From: Streptomyces megasporus | Lineage (GTDB): Bacteria; Actinomycetota; Actinomycetes; Streptomycetales; Streptomycetaceae | Assembly: GCF_000718985.1 (NCBI RefSeq) | Contig: NZ_JODL01000022.1 | Span: forward strand, 17,990-81,989 | Direction of reading: 5' to 3' | Length of the DNA stretch: 64,000 nt | Part shown: positions 18,318 to 27,731 of the stretch, in pieces | Position numbering within the stretch: position 1 is the first letter of the stretch | How the letters are laid out: every line of letters begins with the position of its first letter | Position numbers and translations under genes: made by a program | The notes under the pieces: model-generated | What the model saw: the letters and a program-made list of their open reading frames with translations, nothing else | Database searches by the model: none | What the model was told of the DNA's origin: nothing

Positions 18318-20129
18318 ATGACCGATTCCGCACCCGGCCGGGGCATCGGCCGACGACAGCTCGGACTGAGAGCGCTCGCGCTCGGCGGTGGCCTGGCCCT
18401 GGCCTCGGCCCCCGTCGCGGCGGCCCGCGCCGCGACGGACTCCCGTGCCGGCGCCCCCGGCTCCGTGGGCGGCCCCGCGCCCGTGCTGCGCCGCGGCTCC
18501 GCGCGGCGGGCGGGGCTGCTGGAGGAGCACCTGCGGCGGCTGGTGGAGGACGCCAGGGGCTTCCTCGGCCCCTCCCCCGAACACCCCTGGTACGCGGGCG
18601 CGGTGCTGCTGGCCGGACGCGGCGGCACCGTCGCCCTCCACGAGGCCATCGGCCACGCGGTGCGCTACTCCGCCTACGACGAGACCACCGACACCGGCGT
18701 CGAACTCCCCGCCGACCGGCAGGTCCCGGCGACCCCCGACACGGTCTACGACCTCGCCTCCGTCTCCAAGCTGTTCACCGCGATCCTGGCCGTCCAGCAG
18801 ATCGAGCGCGGGGCACTGGAGTTGGAGGCGACCGTCGCCTCGTACCTGCCGGAGTTCGGCGCGGAGGGCAAGGCCGGCATCACCCTGCTGCACCTGCTCA
18901 CCCACACCTCGGGGCTGGCCGCCTGGATCCCGCTGTACGCCGAACCCACCCACGCCGACCGGCTCCGGCGGCTGTGGCGCGAGAAGCCGTTGGACGCGCC
19001 CGGCACGGTCTACCGCTACTCCGACCTGAACCTCATCGCCCTCCAGTTGGTGCTGGAGAAGGTCACCGGCAGGACGCTGGACACGCTGCTGCGCGAGGAG
19101 ATCACCGAACCGCTGGGCATGCGGTGGACCCGCTACAACCCGCCCGCCTCCTGGAAGCCGCGCATCGCCGCCACCGAGGACGCCCGCCGCCCCTGGTCGG
19201 GCCTGGACCGCGGCATGGTGCACGGCGAGGTCCACGACGAGAACGCCTACTCCTTCGGCGGGGTCGCCGGACACGCCGGGGTCTTCTCCCGCGCCTGGGA
19301 CTTGGCCGTGCTCTGCCGGACCCTGCTCAACGGCGGCGCGTACGGCCGCGTCCGCATCCTGTCCGAGGAGTCGGTGGACCTGCTCTTCCACGACTTCAAC
19401 GCCGACTTCCCCGGCAACGAGCACGGCCTGGGCTTCGAGCTGTACCAGCACTGGTTCATGGGGGCCATGGCCACCCCCGAAACGGCCGGGCACACCGGGT
19501 TCACCGGCACCTGCCTGGTGCTGGACCCCACCACCGACACCTTCCTGGTGCTGCTGGGCAACTCCGTCCATCCGATGCGCTCCTGGCGCTCCGGCAGCGC
19601 CCCGCGCGTGGCGGCGGCCGACCACCTGGCCCGAGCCGTCCCGGTGCGTCCCGCCGACGGGCGCGGCGCCTGGTTCTCCGGGATGGCGAACGCCGCCACG
19701 GCCACCCTCGCCCTGCCCGAGGTGACACCGCGCGGCGAGGACCCCCGCCTGCGCTTCTCCGTGTGGTGGGACACCGAACGCTCCTGGGACGTGCTGCGTC
19801 TGGAGGCGTCCGGCGACGGCGGGAGCACCTGGGAGCCGGTGCCGTTCACCACCTCGCGCCGCGGCGCCGATCCGGTGGAGCGCCCGGAGGGGACGCTGTA
19901 CGGCTACTCCGGGCGCCTGTGGCACCGGGCCACGGCCGACCTGGGCGCCTGGCGCGGCCGGGCGGTGCGGCTGCGCTGGCGGTACACCACCGACACCCGC
20001 TACGTGGGGCGCGGCGCGTACGTCGACGAGATCCGGATCGAGGACGACGGGCGCGTGCTCTTCGACGACTCCCGCCGAAGGGACGCGGACCGCGTCGTCC
20101 CACAGGGCTGGACGGCCTCGGCGGACTGA
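18318..20129 (+). CDS. Secreted serine hydrolase (beta-lactamase/class C fold) with C-terminal beta domain
   Basis: A 603-residue protein with a twin-arginine-like signal (RRQLGLRALALGGGLALA, residues 12-29). A class C beta-lactamase-type hydrolase domain follows, with SVSK at 148-151 (nucleophile Ser and Lys), YSDLN at 234-238 and HTGFTG near 394. About 120 further residues (from about 480) are rich in Trp, Tyr and Arg and look like a jelly-roll domain, reminiscent of immune-inhibitor-A/MAM-type modules. Likely acts outside the cell on an ester, amide or D-amino-acid peptide. ATG follows AAGGGGG. It stands alone and has its own promoter. Confidence 0.85.
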   Translation: MTDSAPGRGIGRRQLGLRALALGGGLALASAPVAAARAATDSRAGAPGSVGGPAPVLRRGSARRAGLLEEHLRRLVEDARGFLGPSPEHPWYAGAVLLAGRGGTVALHEAIGHAVRYSAYDETTDTGVELPADRQVPATPDTVYDLASVSKLFTAILAVQQIERGALELEATVASYLPEFGAEGKAGITLLHLLTHTSGLAAWIPLYAEPTHADRLRRLWREKPLDAPGTVYRYSDLNLIALQLVLEKVTGRTLDTLLREEITEPLGMRWTRYNPPASWKPRIAATEDARRPWSGLDRGMVHGEVHDENAYSFGGVAGHAGVFSRAWDLAVLCRTLLNGGAYGRVRILSEESVDLLFHDFNADFPGNEHGLGFELYQHWFMGAMATPETAGHTGFTGTCLVLDPTTDTFLVLLGNSVHPMRSWRSGSAPRVAAADHLARAVPVRPADGRGAWFSGMANAATATLALPEVTPRGEDPRLRFSVWWDTERSWDVLRLEASGDGGSTWEPVPFTTSRRGADPVERPEGTLYGYSGRLWHRATADLGAWRGRAVRLRWRYTTDTRYVGRGAYVDEIRIEDDGRVLFDDSRRRDADRVVPQGWTASAD

Positions 20130-20190
20130 CCCCGCCCTGCCCCCCACAGTGCCCGCCCCACCATGCCCGCCGGGCCTCGGCCGGTGGTCT

Positions 20191-21621
20191 TCAGGCGCCG
20201 TCCTCCAGGCGGCAGCCCGGCGCCGCCACCCGACGGTACAGCTCGGCGGCCTCGGCGCTGCGACCGAGCCGCTCCAGACAGTGGGCCTCGTCGTTGCGGC
20301 TGGTCAGCGCGTCGGGGTGGTCCGGACCCAGCACACGGGCGCGGTCCCGCGCGACCTGGTGGAAGAGCTCCAGGGCCTCCTCCCAGCGCTCCAACCGGAC
20401 CAGGGCGTGGGCGACCTCGTGGCGGCTGGCGAGGGTGTCGGGATGGTCCGCGCCCAGTACGCGGGCGCGCTCGGCGGCCACCGCGCGGTGCGCCTCCACC
20501 GCCTCGTCCCACCTGCCCAGCCGCCCCAGGCTCAGCCCCGCGCTGTGCCGGTGGGCGAGCACGGCCGGCAGGTCGGCGGGCGGCCCCGACGGGTCCGGCG
20601 TCCGGCCGGGCACCGTCCACGGCCCGCTGAGGGCGCCGGGGTAACCGGGGGAGACGGGACTCGCCGGGCGGCCGGCGACGGCCTTGGCGCCGGTGCTCAT
20701 CCCGTGGGCCCACCGCGGGGTCCGGGGAGGCGGGAGCGGCTGCGCCGCCCACTCCTCGGCCGGGCACGCCGAGCGGCGGGCGACGGCGGTGCGGTGACCG
20801 AGTTCGGCCGCGTCCTCGGGCCGCTCGTCGGGATCCTTGGCGAGCAGGTCGAGGATGATCCGCTCCAGCTCCTCGGGGAGGTCGGGGCGGAGTTCGCGGG
20901 GCGGACGCGGCTCGGTGTCGCTGTGGCCGATGAGGACGCCCCAGGCGTCGTCCAGGTCGAAGGGCGGCGCGCCGGTGGCCGTCTCGTACAGCACGCAGCC
21001 GAGGGAGTACAGGTCGCTGCGGTGGTCGAGCGGGGCTCCGGCGATCTGCTCGGGCGACATGTAGTGCGGAGTGCCCATGGTGACGCCGTCGCCGGTGAGT
21101 TTGGCGGTGAAGCCGATGTCGTGGCCGAGCCGGGCGATGCCGAAGTCGCATATCTTCACCGTGCCGTCGACGGTGCGCATCACGTTGGCGGGCTTGAGGT
21201 CGCGGTGGACGATGCCCCGGTCGTGGGTGTAGGCGAGGGCGGCGGCGACCTGCTCGGCGATGTCGAAGAGGTCGGGGACGGGCAGCGGCCGGTGGTCGTT
21301 CCGCTCCAGGAGCTGGCTGAGGTTGTGCCCGTCGAGCAGTTCCATCACCAGGTGGAGCACGCCGTCGTGCTCGCCGAAGTCGTGGACCACGGTCACCCCG
21401 CGGTGCTGGAGCGAGGCGGCGACCCGGGCCTCGCGGCGGAAACGTTCACGCAGCGCCGTCACGGACCGGGGGTCGGTCTGCCGTCCCAGCGGTTTGAGGC
21501 ACTTGACGGCGACCTCGCGGCCCAGCGACTCGTCCCGCGCCCGCCACACCTGACCCATGCCACCGCGGCCGACCAGGTCGAGCAGCCGGTACCGGCCCTG
21601 GAGCAGGGTGTCCTTCTCCAT
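20191..21621 (-). CDS. Serine/threonine protein kinase with TPR-like C-terminus
   Basis: A 476-residue Hanks-type kinase. It has a Gly loop [10 protein letters not shown] (18-27), catalytic Lys40, HRDLKPANV (139-147), DFG at 159-161 and the APE-equivalent MSPEQ. A Pro-rich linker (about 285-345) joins it to about four tetratricopeptide-like repeats of ~42 residues, each with a recurring ARVLGxDHPDxLxSR motif. There is no transmembrane segment, so it is cytosolic, unlike PknB. The repeats probably recruit substrates. Divergent from the catalase-like gene. Confidence 0.9.
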   Translation of the reverse strand: MEKDTLLQGRYRLLDLVGRGGMGQVWRARDESLGREVAVKCLKPLGRQTDPRSVTALRERFRREARVAASLQHRGVTVVHDFGEHDGVLHLVMELLDGHNLSQLLERNDHRPLPVPDLFDIAEQVAAALAYTHDRGIVHRDLKPANVMRTVDGTVKICDFGIARLGHDIGFTAKLTGDGVTMGTPHYMSPEQIAGAPLDHRSDLYSLGCVLYETATGAPPFDLDDAWGVLIGHSDTEPRPPRELRPDLPEELERIILDLLAKDPDERPEDAAELGHRTAVARRSACPAEEWAAQPLPPPRTPRWAHGMSTGAKAVAGRPASPVSPGYPGALSGPWTVPGRTPDPSGPPADLPAVLAHRHSAGLSLGRLGRWDEAVEAHRAVAAERARVLGADHPDTLASRHEVAHALVRLERWEEALELFHQVARDRARVLGPDHPDALTSRNDEAHCLERLGRSAEAAELYRRVAAPGCRLEDGA

Positions 21622-21807
21622 CGCGCGCCACCGCCCCCTCTCACCCGATGCCCCGATGCCGCCCCCGGCCCGCCCAGTATGAGCCCTTTCCCCACGAACC
21701 GTTAAGGCGGTGGGGCCGTGTCGGAATGTGCCGGGGTGCACCGGAGCGCCGTCGGAAGGTGCCGTACGCGGGTTTCGACGCCCACGGAAGCGGCAACAGC
21801 GAGGGGA

Positions 21808-22584
21808 ATGTCGTCTCCTCTGCGCGCACGCGGCACCCGGGCCGGCTTCCGACTGCTCGCCCGGCTGCGCCGGGCCCCGGCCTTCCACCCCCAGGGGCTG
21901 ATCTGCACGGGCGAGGTGGTGGTCCGGGGCGGCGCCGACGCGCCTTGGGGCGTGCCCTGGATGGACGAGCCCGGTCGCCACGCCTGCGCGGTGCGGCTGT
22001 CGCGCGGGGCCGGGCTGCCGACGCGGCTGCCCGACTGGCTGGGACTGGCCGTGCGGGTGGTGGACGCGGGCGGCCCGGGCCGGCATCTGGATCTGCTGCT
22101 GACCTCCGCCTCCCGCCTCCCCGTGCTCCGCCACCTGCCCCTGCCGCGCGGTGACGCGCTGGGCGGTCCGTACTCCGTCCTGCTGCCGTACCGCGTCGGC
22201 GGACGTCGCATGGTGATCGGCGCCTTCCCGCGCCGCCGCCTGCGCCCGGTCCACGGCGCCCCGTCCGCCGTCCGGCGGGCCCTGGAGGAGAAGCCGCTGG
22301 TGTTCGACCTGCGCGCCGCCGCCCCGCTGGGCCGGTGGCGGACCTTCGCCGTGCTCACGGTCGGCTCGCCGCTGCCCGAACCGCCGGAGGCCACCTTGGA
22401 GTACGACGTCTACGGCCACAGCCTTCCGGGGCTGGCCCCGGGACCGGCCCTGGAGACGGTACGGCGCGCGGCGTACAGCGGCTCGCGCCAGGGCCGCCGT
22501 CGAGCGCCGGCCGGACGGGCCGTTTCTCCCTCGGCCTCGGGGGTACTCCGAACCGGCCGGTATTCCACCCGAACGCGGAGATGA
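21808..22584 (+). CDS. Catalase-superfamily-like conserved hypothetical protein
   Basis: A 258-residue Arg-rich protein. The FHPQGLICTGEV opening, then CAVRLSRGAGLPTRLPDWLGLAVRVVD and LDLLLTSAS, resemble the beta-barrel core of catalase-like (SrpA-type) proteins. The proximal haem Tyr motif is not obvious, so catalase activity should not be assumed. Start choice is uncertain: the ATG at 21808 has GAGGGG only 1 nt away, and in-frame GTGs at 21718 and 21742 are alternatives. The last ~30 residues are low-complexity and run into the leader of the next gene. Confidence 0.65.
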   Translation: MSSPLRARGTRAGFRLLARLRRAPAFHPQGLICTGEVVVRGGADAPWGVPWMDEPGRHACAVRLSRGAGLPTRLPDWLGLAVRVVDAGGPGRHLDLLLTSASRLPVLRHLPLPRGDALGGPYSVLLPYRVGGRRMVIGAFPRRRLRPVHGAPSAVRRALEEKPLVFDLRAAAPLGRWRTFAVLTVGSPLPEPPEATLEYDVYGHSLPGLAPGPALETVRRAAYSGSRQGRRRAPAGRAVSPSASGVLRTGRYSTRTRR

Positions 22585-22589
22585 TGACG

Positions 22590-23048
22590 ATGGCCAGGAC
22601 AGGCCCGAGCACCACCGGTACGGCACGCGGATCGGCACTGACCACCGCCGCCAAGATCGTGGCGCTGATCTTCCTGGGTGTGGGAATCCTGGGGTTCATC
22701 CCCGGCATCACCACGAACTTCGGCGACATGACGTTCGCCGGACACCACTCGGACGCCCACCTGCTCGGCATCTTCAAGGTGTCGGTCCTGCACAACCTGG
22801 TCCACCTCGCCTTCGGCATCGCCGGACTGGCACTGGCCCGCAGCATGGCCGGAGCCAAGGCGTTCCTGATCGGCGGTGGTGTGATCTACCTGCTGCTGTG
22901 GCTCTACGGGCTGATCATCGACAAGGACAGCGCCGCGAACTTCGTGCCCCTGAACACGGCCGACGACTGGCTGCACTTCCTGCTGGGGGTGGGCATGATC
23001 GCCCTCGGCACGGTCCTGAGCCGCCGCCCCTCACCCTCGACGGCCTGA
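22590..23048 (+). CDS. DUF4383 four-helix membrane protein
   Basis: A 152-residue integral membrane protein with four hydrophobic segments, a DUF4383-type arrangement (IVALIFLGVGILGFIPGI, then HNLVHLAFGIAGLALA, YLLLWLYGLII and WLHFLLGVGMIALGTVL). The conserved HLxxGIxGL and HxxLGxGM signatures are present. Function is unknown; members are often stress-related. Three in-frame ATGs cluster here; the third was preferred because GGAG lies 9 nt upstream. A strong hairpin closes the unit. Confidence 0.85.
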   Translation: MARTGPSTTGTARGSALTTAAKIVALIFLGVGILGFIPGITTNFGDMTFAGHHSDAHLLGIFKVSVLHNLVHLAFGIAGLALARSMAGAKAFLIGGGVIYLLLWLYGLIIDKDSAANFVPLNTADDWLHFLLGVGMIALGTVLSRRPSPSTA

Positions 23049-23062
23049 CAGGGGCCCGGACA

Positions 23063-23094
23063 CCGGTGGGGCGGCCGTGTGGCCGCCCCACCGG
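23063..23094 (+). terminator. 14-bp perfect stem hairpin terminator
   Basis: CCGGTGGGGCGGCC and its exact reverse complement flank a GTGT loop, 14 bp after the DUF4383 stop codon. Confidence 0.8.
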
Positions 23095-23201
23095 GCGCCG
23101 TCGGGCGTCCGACTCGTCCCCGGAACGCCACATCCACCGGCACATCCACCGCCACACCCGCCGGACCGCCACCGCGCCCGGTGGGAGACGGGAGGTCTCC
23201 C

Positions 23202-24059
23202 ATGACATCCGCACCGCCCGCGGGGACCGCCGAGATCCTCTTCGTCGGCAACGCGACCCTGCTGATCCGCTACGGCGACCTGACGCTGCTGACCGACCCC
23301 AACTTCCTGCACCGGGGTCAGTACGCCTACCTGGGCAAGGGACTGCTGTCGAAGCGGCTGGTCGATCCCGCGCTGTCGATCGACGAGCTGCCGTCCGACC
23401 TGGACGCGGTGATCCTGTCCCACCTGCACGGCGACCACTGGGACCGGGTCGCCCGCCGCCGACTGCCCCGCTCGCTGCCGATCGTCACCACCCCGCACGC
23501 CTCCCGGCGTCTCCAGGGGCTGCACGGATTCAGCCGCGCGACCGGCCTGCCCACCTGGCACGACCACGTCCTGCTCCGCGGGCACAGCCAGGTCCGCGTC
23601 ACCGCCCTGCCCGGCCGGCACGGTCCGGGGCCCGCCCGCTTCCTGCTGCCCCCGGTGATGGGCAGTCTGCTGGAGTTCGGCGATCCGGGCGGGCCCGTGC
23701 GGCTGCGGATGTACATCTCGGGCGACACGCTGATGTTCCCCGGGATCGAGGAGATCGCGCGCCGCTGCCCGGACATCCACCTGGCCGTGGTCCACCTCGG
23801 CGGCACCACTCTCCCCGGCGGGCTGCTGGTGACCATGGACGCGCTCCAGGGCGCGGATCTGGTCTCCACGCTGCGCCCGCGCCGCGTGCTGCCCGTGCAC
23901 TACGACGACTACGGCGTCATGAAGTCCCCCCTGTCGGACTTCCTCCGGGAGGCCGGACGGCCGGGCTTCCCCTCCGGCGTGATCCCCTGCGCCCGCGGCG
24001 AGCGGGTCACCGTCGACGCGAACGGCCTGGTCGAAGCGGTCGGGGCCGGTTCCGTCTGA
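23202..24059 (+). CDS. MBL-fold metallohydrolase (UlaG/YtnP-like)
   Basis: A 285-residue metallo-beta-lactamase-fold protein. The metal-binding signature is SHLHGDHWD (HxHxDH, residues ~70-76). Further likely ligands are the His in RHGPGP, the Asp in ISGDTLMF and the His in LPVHYDDYG. The layout resembles UlaG-like or lactonase-like cytosolic hydrolases acting on phosphodiesters or lactones; the substrate is not predictable. ATG follows a GGGAGG site, downstream of the terminator, so it is its own unit. Confidence 0.88.
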   Translation: MTSAPPAGTAEILFVGNATLLIRYGDLTLLTDPNFLHRGQYAYLGKGLLSKRLVDPALSIDELPSDLDAVILSHLHGDHWDRVARRRLPRSLPIVTTPHASRRLQGLHGFSRATGLPTWHDHVLLRGHSQVRVTALPGRHGPGPARFLLPPVMGSLLEFGDPGGPVRLRMYISGDTLMFPGIEEIARRCPDIHLAVVHLGGTTLPGGLLVTMDALQGADLVSTLRPRRVLPVHYDDYGVMKSPLSDFLREAGRPGFPSGVIPCARGERVTVDANGLVEAVGAGSV

Positions 24060-24189
24060 CGGGCCGCGGGGCGGGCACACGAGTGGACGGACGCGGACGG
24101 GCGTGCGCGGAGGAGAGTCGCGCGCGGTGGCCGAACGCGTCGTCCGAGCGCGTTGTCCGATGCGGAAGACACGGAAGGAAGGCGCACAG

Positions 24190-24447
24190 GTGCCGAGCAC
24201 GATCACAGCCGAGCACGTACGGGAGCTGCTCCGCTCCTCCGACCCCGATCCCCGGCTGGTCCTGCTGGAGGGCCGGGCTCGGGTCGTCCCCGCCGCCGAG
24301 ACGGGCACGGACCGCTGGCGCGGAGCCGTGGAGGTCGTCTCCCGCGACGACCTCGCCGGCCGGCTCGGTCCCGACGAGCCCTCCGAGCGGGACCTGGAGA
24401 CGCTGGCGGCGCGGCTGGAGGCCGTGGTGTCGGAGCTGGGCGCCTGA
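24190..24447 (+). CDS. Small conserved hypothetical protein, 85 aa
   Basis: An 85-residue acidic protein (opening PSTITAEHVRELL) with helical ends and a short beta centre (LVLLEGRARVVPAAE). GTG follows GGAAGGA at good spacing, which decides the start over upstream in-frame codons. No known domain is seen. Similar small proteins are common in Streptomyces. Confidence 0.65.
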   Translation: MPSTITAEHVRELLRSSDPDPRLVLLEGRARVVPAAETGTDRWRGAVEVVSRDDLAGRLGPDEPSERDLETLAARLEAVVSELGA

Positions 24448-24547
24448 CCCGGAGCCGGCCCACCGCCGCCCCGGCCTCGACCCCGGCCCCGGCCCCGGCC
24501 CACCGTCGTCCCGCGCTTCCGGGCGGCTCCCGCTCGGCGGGCGCCGT

Positions 24548-25834
24548 TCAGGGGCGCGGGACTCGTACGGCCAGGGCCAGGGTGTCGTCGGGGTGGAGGA
24601 TGATGGTGTGCATGTCCTCGGCGATCGCGCCGGGAATGTCCGCTATGGGCTTGTCGGCGTGGCGGCGGGCCGCCTCGATCAGCCGCTCCTCGCCCTCTCG
24701 GGGGTCGCGGCGGCTCTCGGTGAGCCCGTCGGTGTAGAGGACGAGCAGGTCCCCCGGCGCCATCGTCGTGTGCAGTAGGCGCTCGCTGCCCGCGAGCGGG
24801 TAGCCGATGCCCCGGCCGCGCGCCTCCAGGTATCTCGGCTCGCCCTCGGCGGGCAGCAGCAGGGCGGGCGGGTGACTGCCGTTGGCCAGGTACAGGTCGC
24901 CGGTTTCGGGGTTGACGCGGGCGAGCAGCACGGTGGACATCAGCTCGCTGTCGAAGGGCATCAGGATCTCGGCGGTCCGGGCGACGATCGACTCCAGCGG
25001 GTGCCCCTCCAGGGCCAGGGTCCGCACCGCGTGGGTGACGTTGAGGGCGCCTCGGGTGCTGGTCACACCGTGGCCGAGGGCGTCGACGACGGTGATGTGG
25101 ACGGTGCCGTCGGGCAGTTGCAGCCAGTCGTAGAGGTCTCCGCCGGTGGGCGCGTCGGTGCCGGCCGGCGCGTAGTGGACGGCCATCTCCAGGCCCTCCA
25201 CCTCGATCGGCGCGGGCCGCAGGGCGTCCTCCAGCTCGCGCAGGGTCTGGCCGTGGGCCTTGCGCAACTGCTCGTCGCGCTCCTCCAGTTGGACGTAGAG
25301 CGCGAGGGTGCCCCGGTTGGTCTCGGCGAGTTCGTGCTTGAGCCTCCGGTGTTCGGCGGTGAGGACGTCGATACGGGCCAGCGCCGCCCTCAACTCCTGC
25401 TCGACGGCCCGCAGTTCGGAGGAGGCGGACTCGTCCGCGGGCCGCGGCACACCTCCGTTGGGAGACGGCCGCGCACCGGCCCCGTCGGACGGTTCGAGGA
25501 GCGGCACGCGCCAGGTGGCCGCACCGTTCTCGGTGAACTCGACGGGCAGGGGCAGGTTCGGGAGTTCACGGTCGGTGTCGGCGGCCCGGAGGGTGTCGAG
25601 CGTGACGGCGAGGTGCCGTGCCATGCCCTCCGGCTCCTGTTCGACGGAGGTCTCCAGCCGTACGGGCCGTCCCGCCGCGAGTTCGGTGCGGGCCAGGTCC
25701 GCCGCGGACAGCACCAGGCGTGCCCTGGTCTCGACCGGCAGCCGGTGAGAGCGGGCGATCCCGCGCACGGCCCGGCGGAGGCTCGGCAGCGTGTGGTGGG
25801 AGGAACGGTGGGGGGTGTGGTTGTCGGTTGTCAT
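24548..25834 (-). CDS. SpoIIE-type PP2C phosphatase with coiled coil (last gene of rsb operon)
   Basis: A 428-residue protein. Residues 1-120 form a helical/HATPase-remnant-like sensor region. A heptad-rich coiled coil follows (about 140-205), then a SpoIIE/PP2C phosphatase domain with metal-binding Asp in GGDLYDW, VVDALGHG, NGSHPPAL, YTDGLTE and the final DDTLALAVRV. Such enzymes dephosphorylate STAS-domain anti-sigma-factor antagonists. It follows 7 bp after the HATPase-phosphatase gene at the end of the rsbR-rsbS-rsbT operon, so it likely resets that switch. Confidence 0.9.
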   Translation of the reverse strand: MTTDNHTPHRSSHHTLPSLRRAVRGIARSHRLPVETRARLVLSAADLARTELAAGRPVRLETSVEQEPEGMARHLAVTLDTLRAADTDRELPNLPLPVEFTENGAATWRVPLLEPSDGAGARPSPNGGVPRPADESASSELRAVEQELRAALARIDVLTAEHRRLKHELAETNRGTLALYVQLEERDEQLRKAHGQTLRELEDALRPAPIEVEGLEMAVHYAPAGTDAPTGGDLYDWLQLPDGTVHITVVDALGHGVTSTRGALNVTHAVRTLALEGHPLESIVARTAEILMPFDSELMSTVLLARVNPETGDLYLANGSHPPALLLPAEGEPRYLEARGRGIGYPLAGSERLLHTTMAPGDLLVLYTDGLTESRRDPREGEERLIEAARRHADKPIADIPGAIAEDMHTIILHPDDTLALAVRVPRP

Positions 25835-25841
25835 GAGACCT

Positions 25842-26855
25842 CTACATCGCCCGGACGGTGAGCACGGTGGCGTCGTCGCGGGTGCGCCGGTGGCCGTGGG
25901 CCAGGGCGGCGGCCAGCAGGGGCGGGGGGAGCCGGAGGAGGAAGGTGGACGGGGAGTGCGACCACCGGGACTCGATGCCGTCGCTGTGGAGGGCGAACGC
26001 CGTGCCCGGTGGCAGGGAGAGGGTGCGGACCCGTGGGGTGGGGATGTTCCAGCCGACGATGCCCGGTTGGCCGGCCAGCCGGTGGAGCACGTCCCCTCCC
26101 GAGAACGCCACGGCGCGGATGTTGCCGACGCCGCAGTACTCGGCGCGGTCGGGACGCAGGCGCAGGACGCCGGCGGCGGCGCCGCGGGTGTGGCGCAGGC
26201 TGCGGTGCAGCGAGGTCAGGATGTCGTCCAGCGGCCGGTCGGGGGCGGTGTGGAAGGAGCGCAGGGCCGACCGGGCCGCCTCGGCGGCCGCGACACCGTG
26301 CCCCAGGCCGTCGACGACCAGCCCGGTGAGCGCGTCGCCGGTCTCGGCCACGGCGCAGGCGTCGCCGCAGTGCCGCTCGCTCTTGGCGGGCAGGCACACC
26401 GAGCCGGTGTCCCACCGTCGGGACGGGGGCTTGCCCGGCGGGGAGAGCCGTGCGCAGACCAGCGTTCCGAAACCGGCCCGGGTGCGGATGGTGAACTCGG
26501 TGGCGATCCGGCGCACCGCGCCGAGACCGGCGCCGAGGGAGCCCGTGGCGGTGGTGTAACCGTCGGCCATGGCACGGTCGAGATCGCCTATGCCGGGACC
26601 GCGGTCCACGGCGACGATCTCCACCCCGGTGCCGAGCCTGAACGGTTGGACGTACACCGTCCCGTCGACGGCGTGCTTGTCCAGATTGCCGGCCAGCTCA
26701 CTGGCGAGGACCGCCGCCTGGTCGGGCATGGAGCCCGGCAGTCCGCACCGCAGCGCGCGGTCACGCGCCGCGGTGGCGGCCAGGTGGATCGCGCTCTCGT
26801 GGTCGATGCGGATCTCGTCGGTCAGGCCCTCGGTGTCGAAGGACGATCGGGTCAC
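25842..26855 (-). CDS. Fused HATPase-SpoIIE phosphatase (RsbX-like)
   Basis: A 337-residue fusion. Residues 1-135 are a GHKL kinase fold like RsbT/RsbW, with an N-box ELAGNLDKHA and the G1 box AVDRGPGIGD, then SLGAGLGAVRR. Residues ~150-337 are a compact SpoIIE phosphatase (CLPAKSERHCGDACAV, VVDGLGHGVAA, HSDGIES and DDATVLTV). It combines opposing kinase and phosphatase modules in one chain and follows rsbT, the position of rsbX in Bacillus. GTG start overlaps the rsbT stop as GTGA. It probably removes phosphate from RsbS/RsbR. Confidence 0.88.
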   Translation of the reverse strand: MTRSSFDTEGLTDEIRIDHESAIHLAATAARDRALRCGLPGSMPDQAAVLASELAGNLDKHAVDGTVYVQPFRLGTGVEIVAVDRGPGIGDLDRAMADGYTTATGSLGAGLGAVRRIATEFTIRTRAGFGTLVCARLSPPGKPPSRRWDTGSVCLPAKSERHCGDACAVAETGDALTGLVVDGLGHGVAAAEAARSALRSFHTAPDRPLDDILTSLHRSLRHTRGAAAGVLRLRPDRAEYCGVGNIRAVAFSGGDVLHRLAGQPGIVGWNIPTPRVRTLSLPPGTAFALHSDGIESRWSHSPSTFLLRLPPPLLAAALAHGHRRTRDDATVLTVRAM

Positions 26856-27334
26856 TGCGTGGTCCAGCGGGTCGCGCGGATCGTGGTGCCCTTCCCCGCC
26901 TCGGTGCGCACCTCGAATTCGTGCATGAGGCGGCGGGCGCCTCCCAGTCCATGGCCCAGGCCGGCGCCGGTGGTGAATCCGTCGGTCAGGGCCACCTCCA
27001 CATCGGGGATGCCCGGCCCGTCGTCGTGGACGATCAACCGGATCCCTCTGCGGCCCGCCTGTCTGGGAAACTCGATGGTCACCGTGCCCCCACCGCCGTG
27101 GATGTAGGCGTTACGCGCCAGTTCGCTGGCGGCGGTGACGACACGAGTCTGGTCCACCAGCCCGAACCCGACCTCGACGGTCGCCGCCCGCACCGCGTGG
27201 CGGACGGTGATGAGGTCCTCGTCGTTGCGGACGGGGTGCGTGACGGGGGTGTCGCCGCCGCGCGGGGCGTCACTCCCGGCGGTCGCGGGAGGAACCGTCG
27301 GCGCCGCGGTCGTCCGTTCACCCGAGAGTTTCAC
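26852..27334 (-). CDS. rsbT: RsbT-like serine/threonine kinase, stressosome
   Basis: A 160-residue GHKL kinase of the RsbT type, with N-box TAASELARNAYIHGGG, G1 box HDDGPGIPDVE and GLGHGLGGARRLMHEFEV. In the stressosome it phosphorylates RsbS and RsbR and is then released to activate a downstream phosphatase. The GTG at 27334 was preferred because AAGGGGGGA lies 6 nt upstream. An ATG 33 bp further upstream has no such site. It overlaps the end of rsbS by 17 bp. The first ~30 residues are a disordered tail. Confidence 0.9.
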   Translation of the reverse strand: MKLSGERTTAAPTVPPATAGSDAPRGGDTPVTHPVRNDEDLITVRHAVRAATVEVGFGLVDQTRVVTAASELARNAYIHGGGGTVTIEFPRQAGRRGIRLIVHDDGPGIPDVEVALTDGFTTGAGLGHGLGGARRLMHEFEVRTEAGKGTTIRATRWTTQ

Positions 27335-27731
27335 GTCGATTCCCCCCTTCCGGGGGCCGGGGAGCATGGCGCCAGCCCAGTGCGACCATTCCCTGCTCCG
27401 CGTTCAACGCGGTCTCCACCCCCGCGAGTTGGAGCCCGAGCTCGGCGAGGGTGATCGCCACGGGGGGCCGCATGCCGGCCACGATCACCCGTGCGCCCAG
27501 CAGCCGTGCCATGGTGCTCAGTTCCGTCAGGGTGCGCGCCACGAACGAGTCGATGATCTCCAACCGGGAGATGTCGATGAGCACCCCCTTGGCCCGCTCG
27601 GCGGCGATGCGCTCGGTCAGCTCCTCCGCGAAGGCGGTCGCCGCCTTGTCGTCGAGCTCGTTGATGAGCCCGGTGACCAGCACGTCACCGAGCCTGATGA
27701 TGGGCACGTCCATGGGCCGGGAGTCGGTCAT
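27318..27731 (-). CDS. rsbS: RsbS-like STAS-domain stressosome protein
   Basis: A 137-residue single STAS-domain protein. The phosphoacceptor Ser is expected at position 62 in LEIIDSFVAR, the position equivalent to Ser59 of Bacillus RsbS. With RsbR it builds the stressosome core that sequesters RsbT. ATG overlaps the rsbR stop codon as ATGA, so stoichiometric expression with RsbR is likely. Confidence 0.92.
   Translation of the reverse strand: MTDSRPMDVPIIRLGDVLVTGLINELDDKAATAFAEELTERIAAERAKGVLIDISRLEIIDSFVARTLTELSTMARLLGARVIVAGMRPPVAITLAELGLQLAGVETALNAEQGMVALGWRHAPRPPEGGNRRETLG

Noticed and set aside
21718..21807. Earlier GTG starts for the catalase-like gene
   Set aside because: They add Arg/Cys-rich residues without protein-like character; the ATG at 21808 fits the conserved core better, though its ribosome site is too close.
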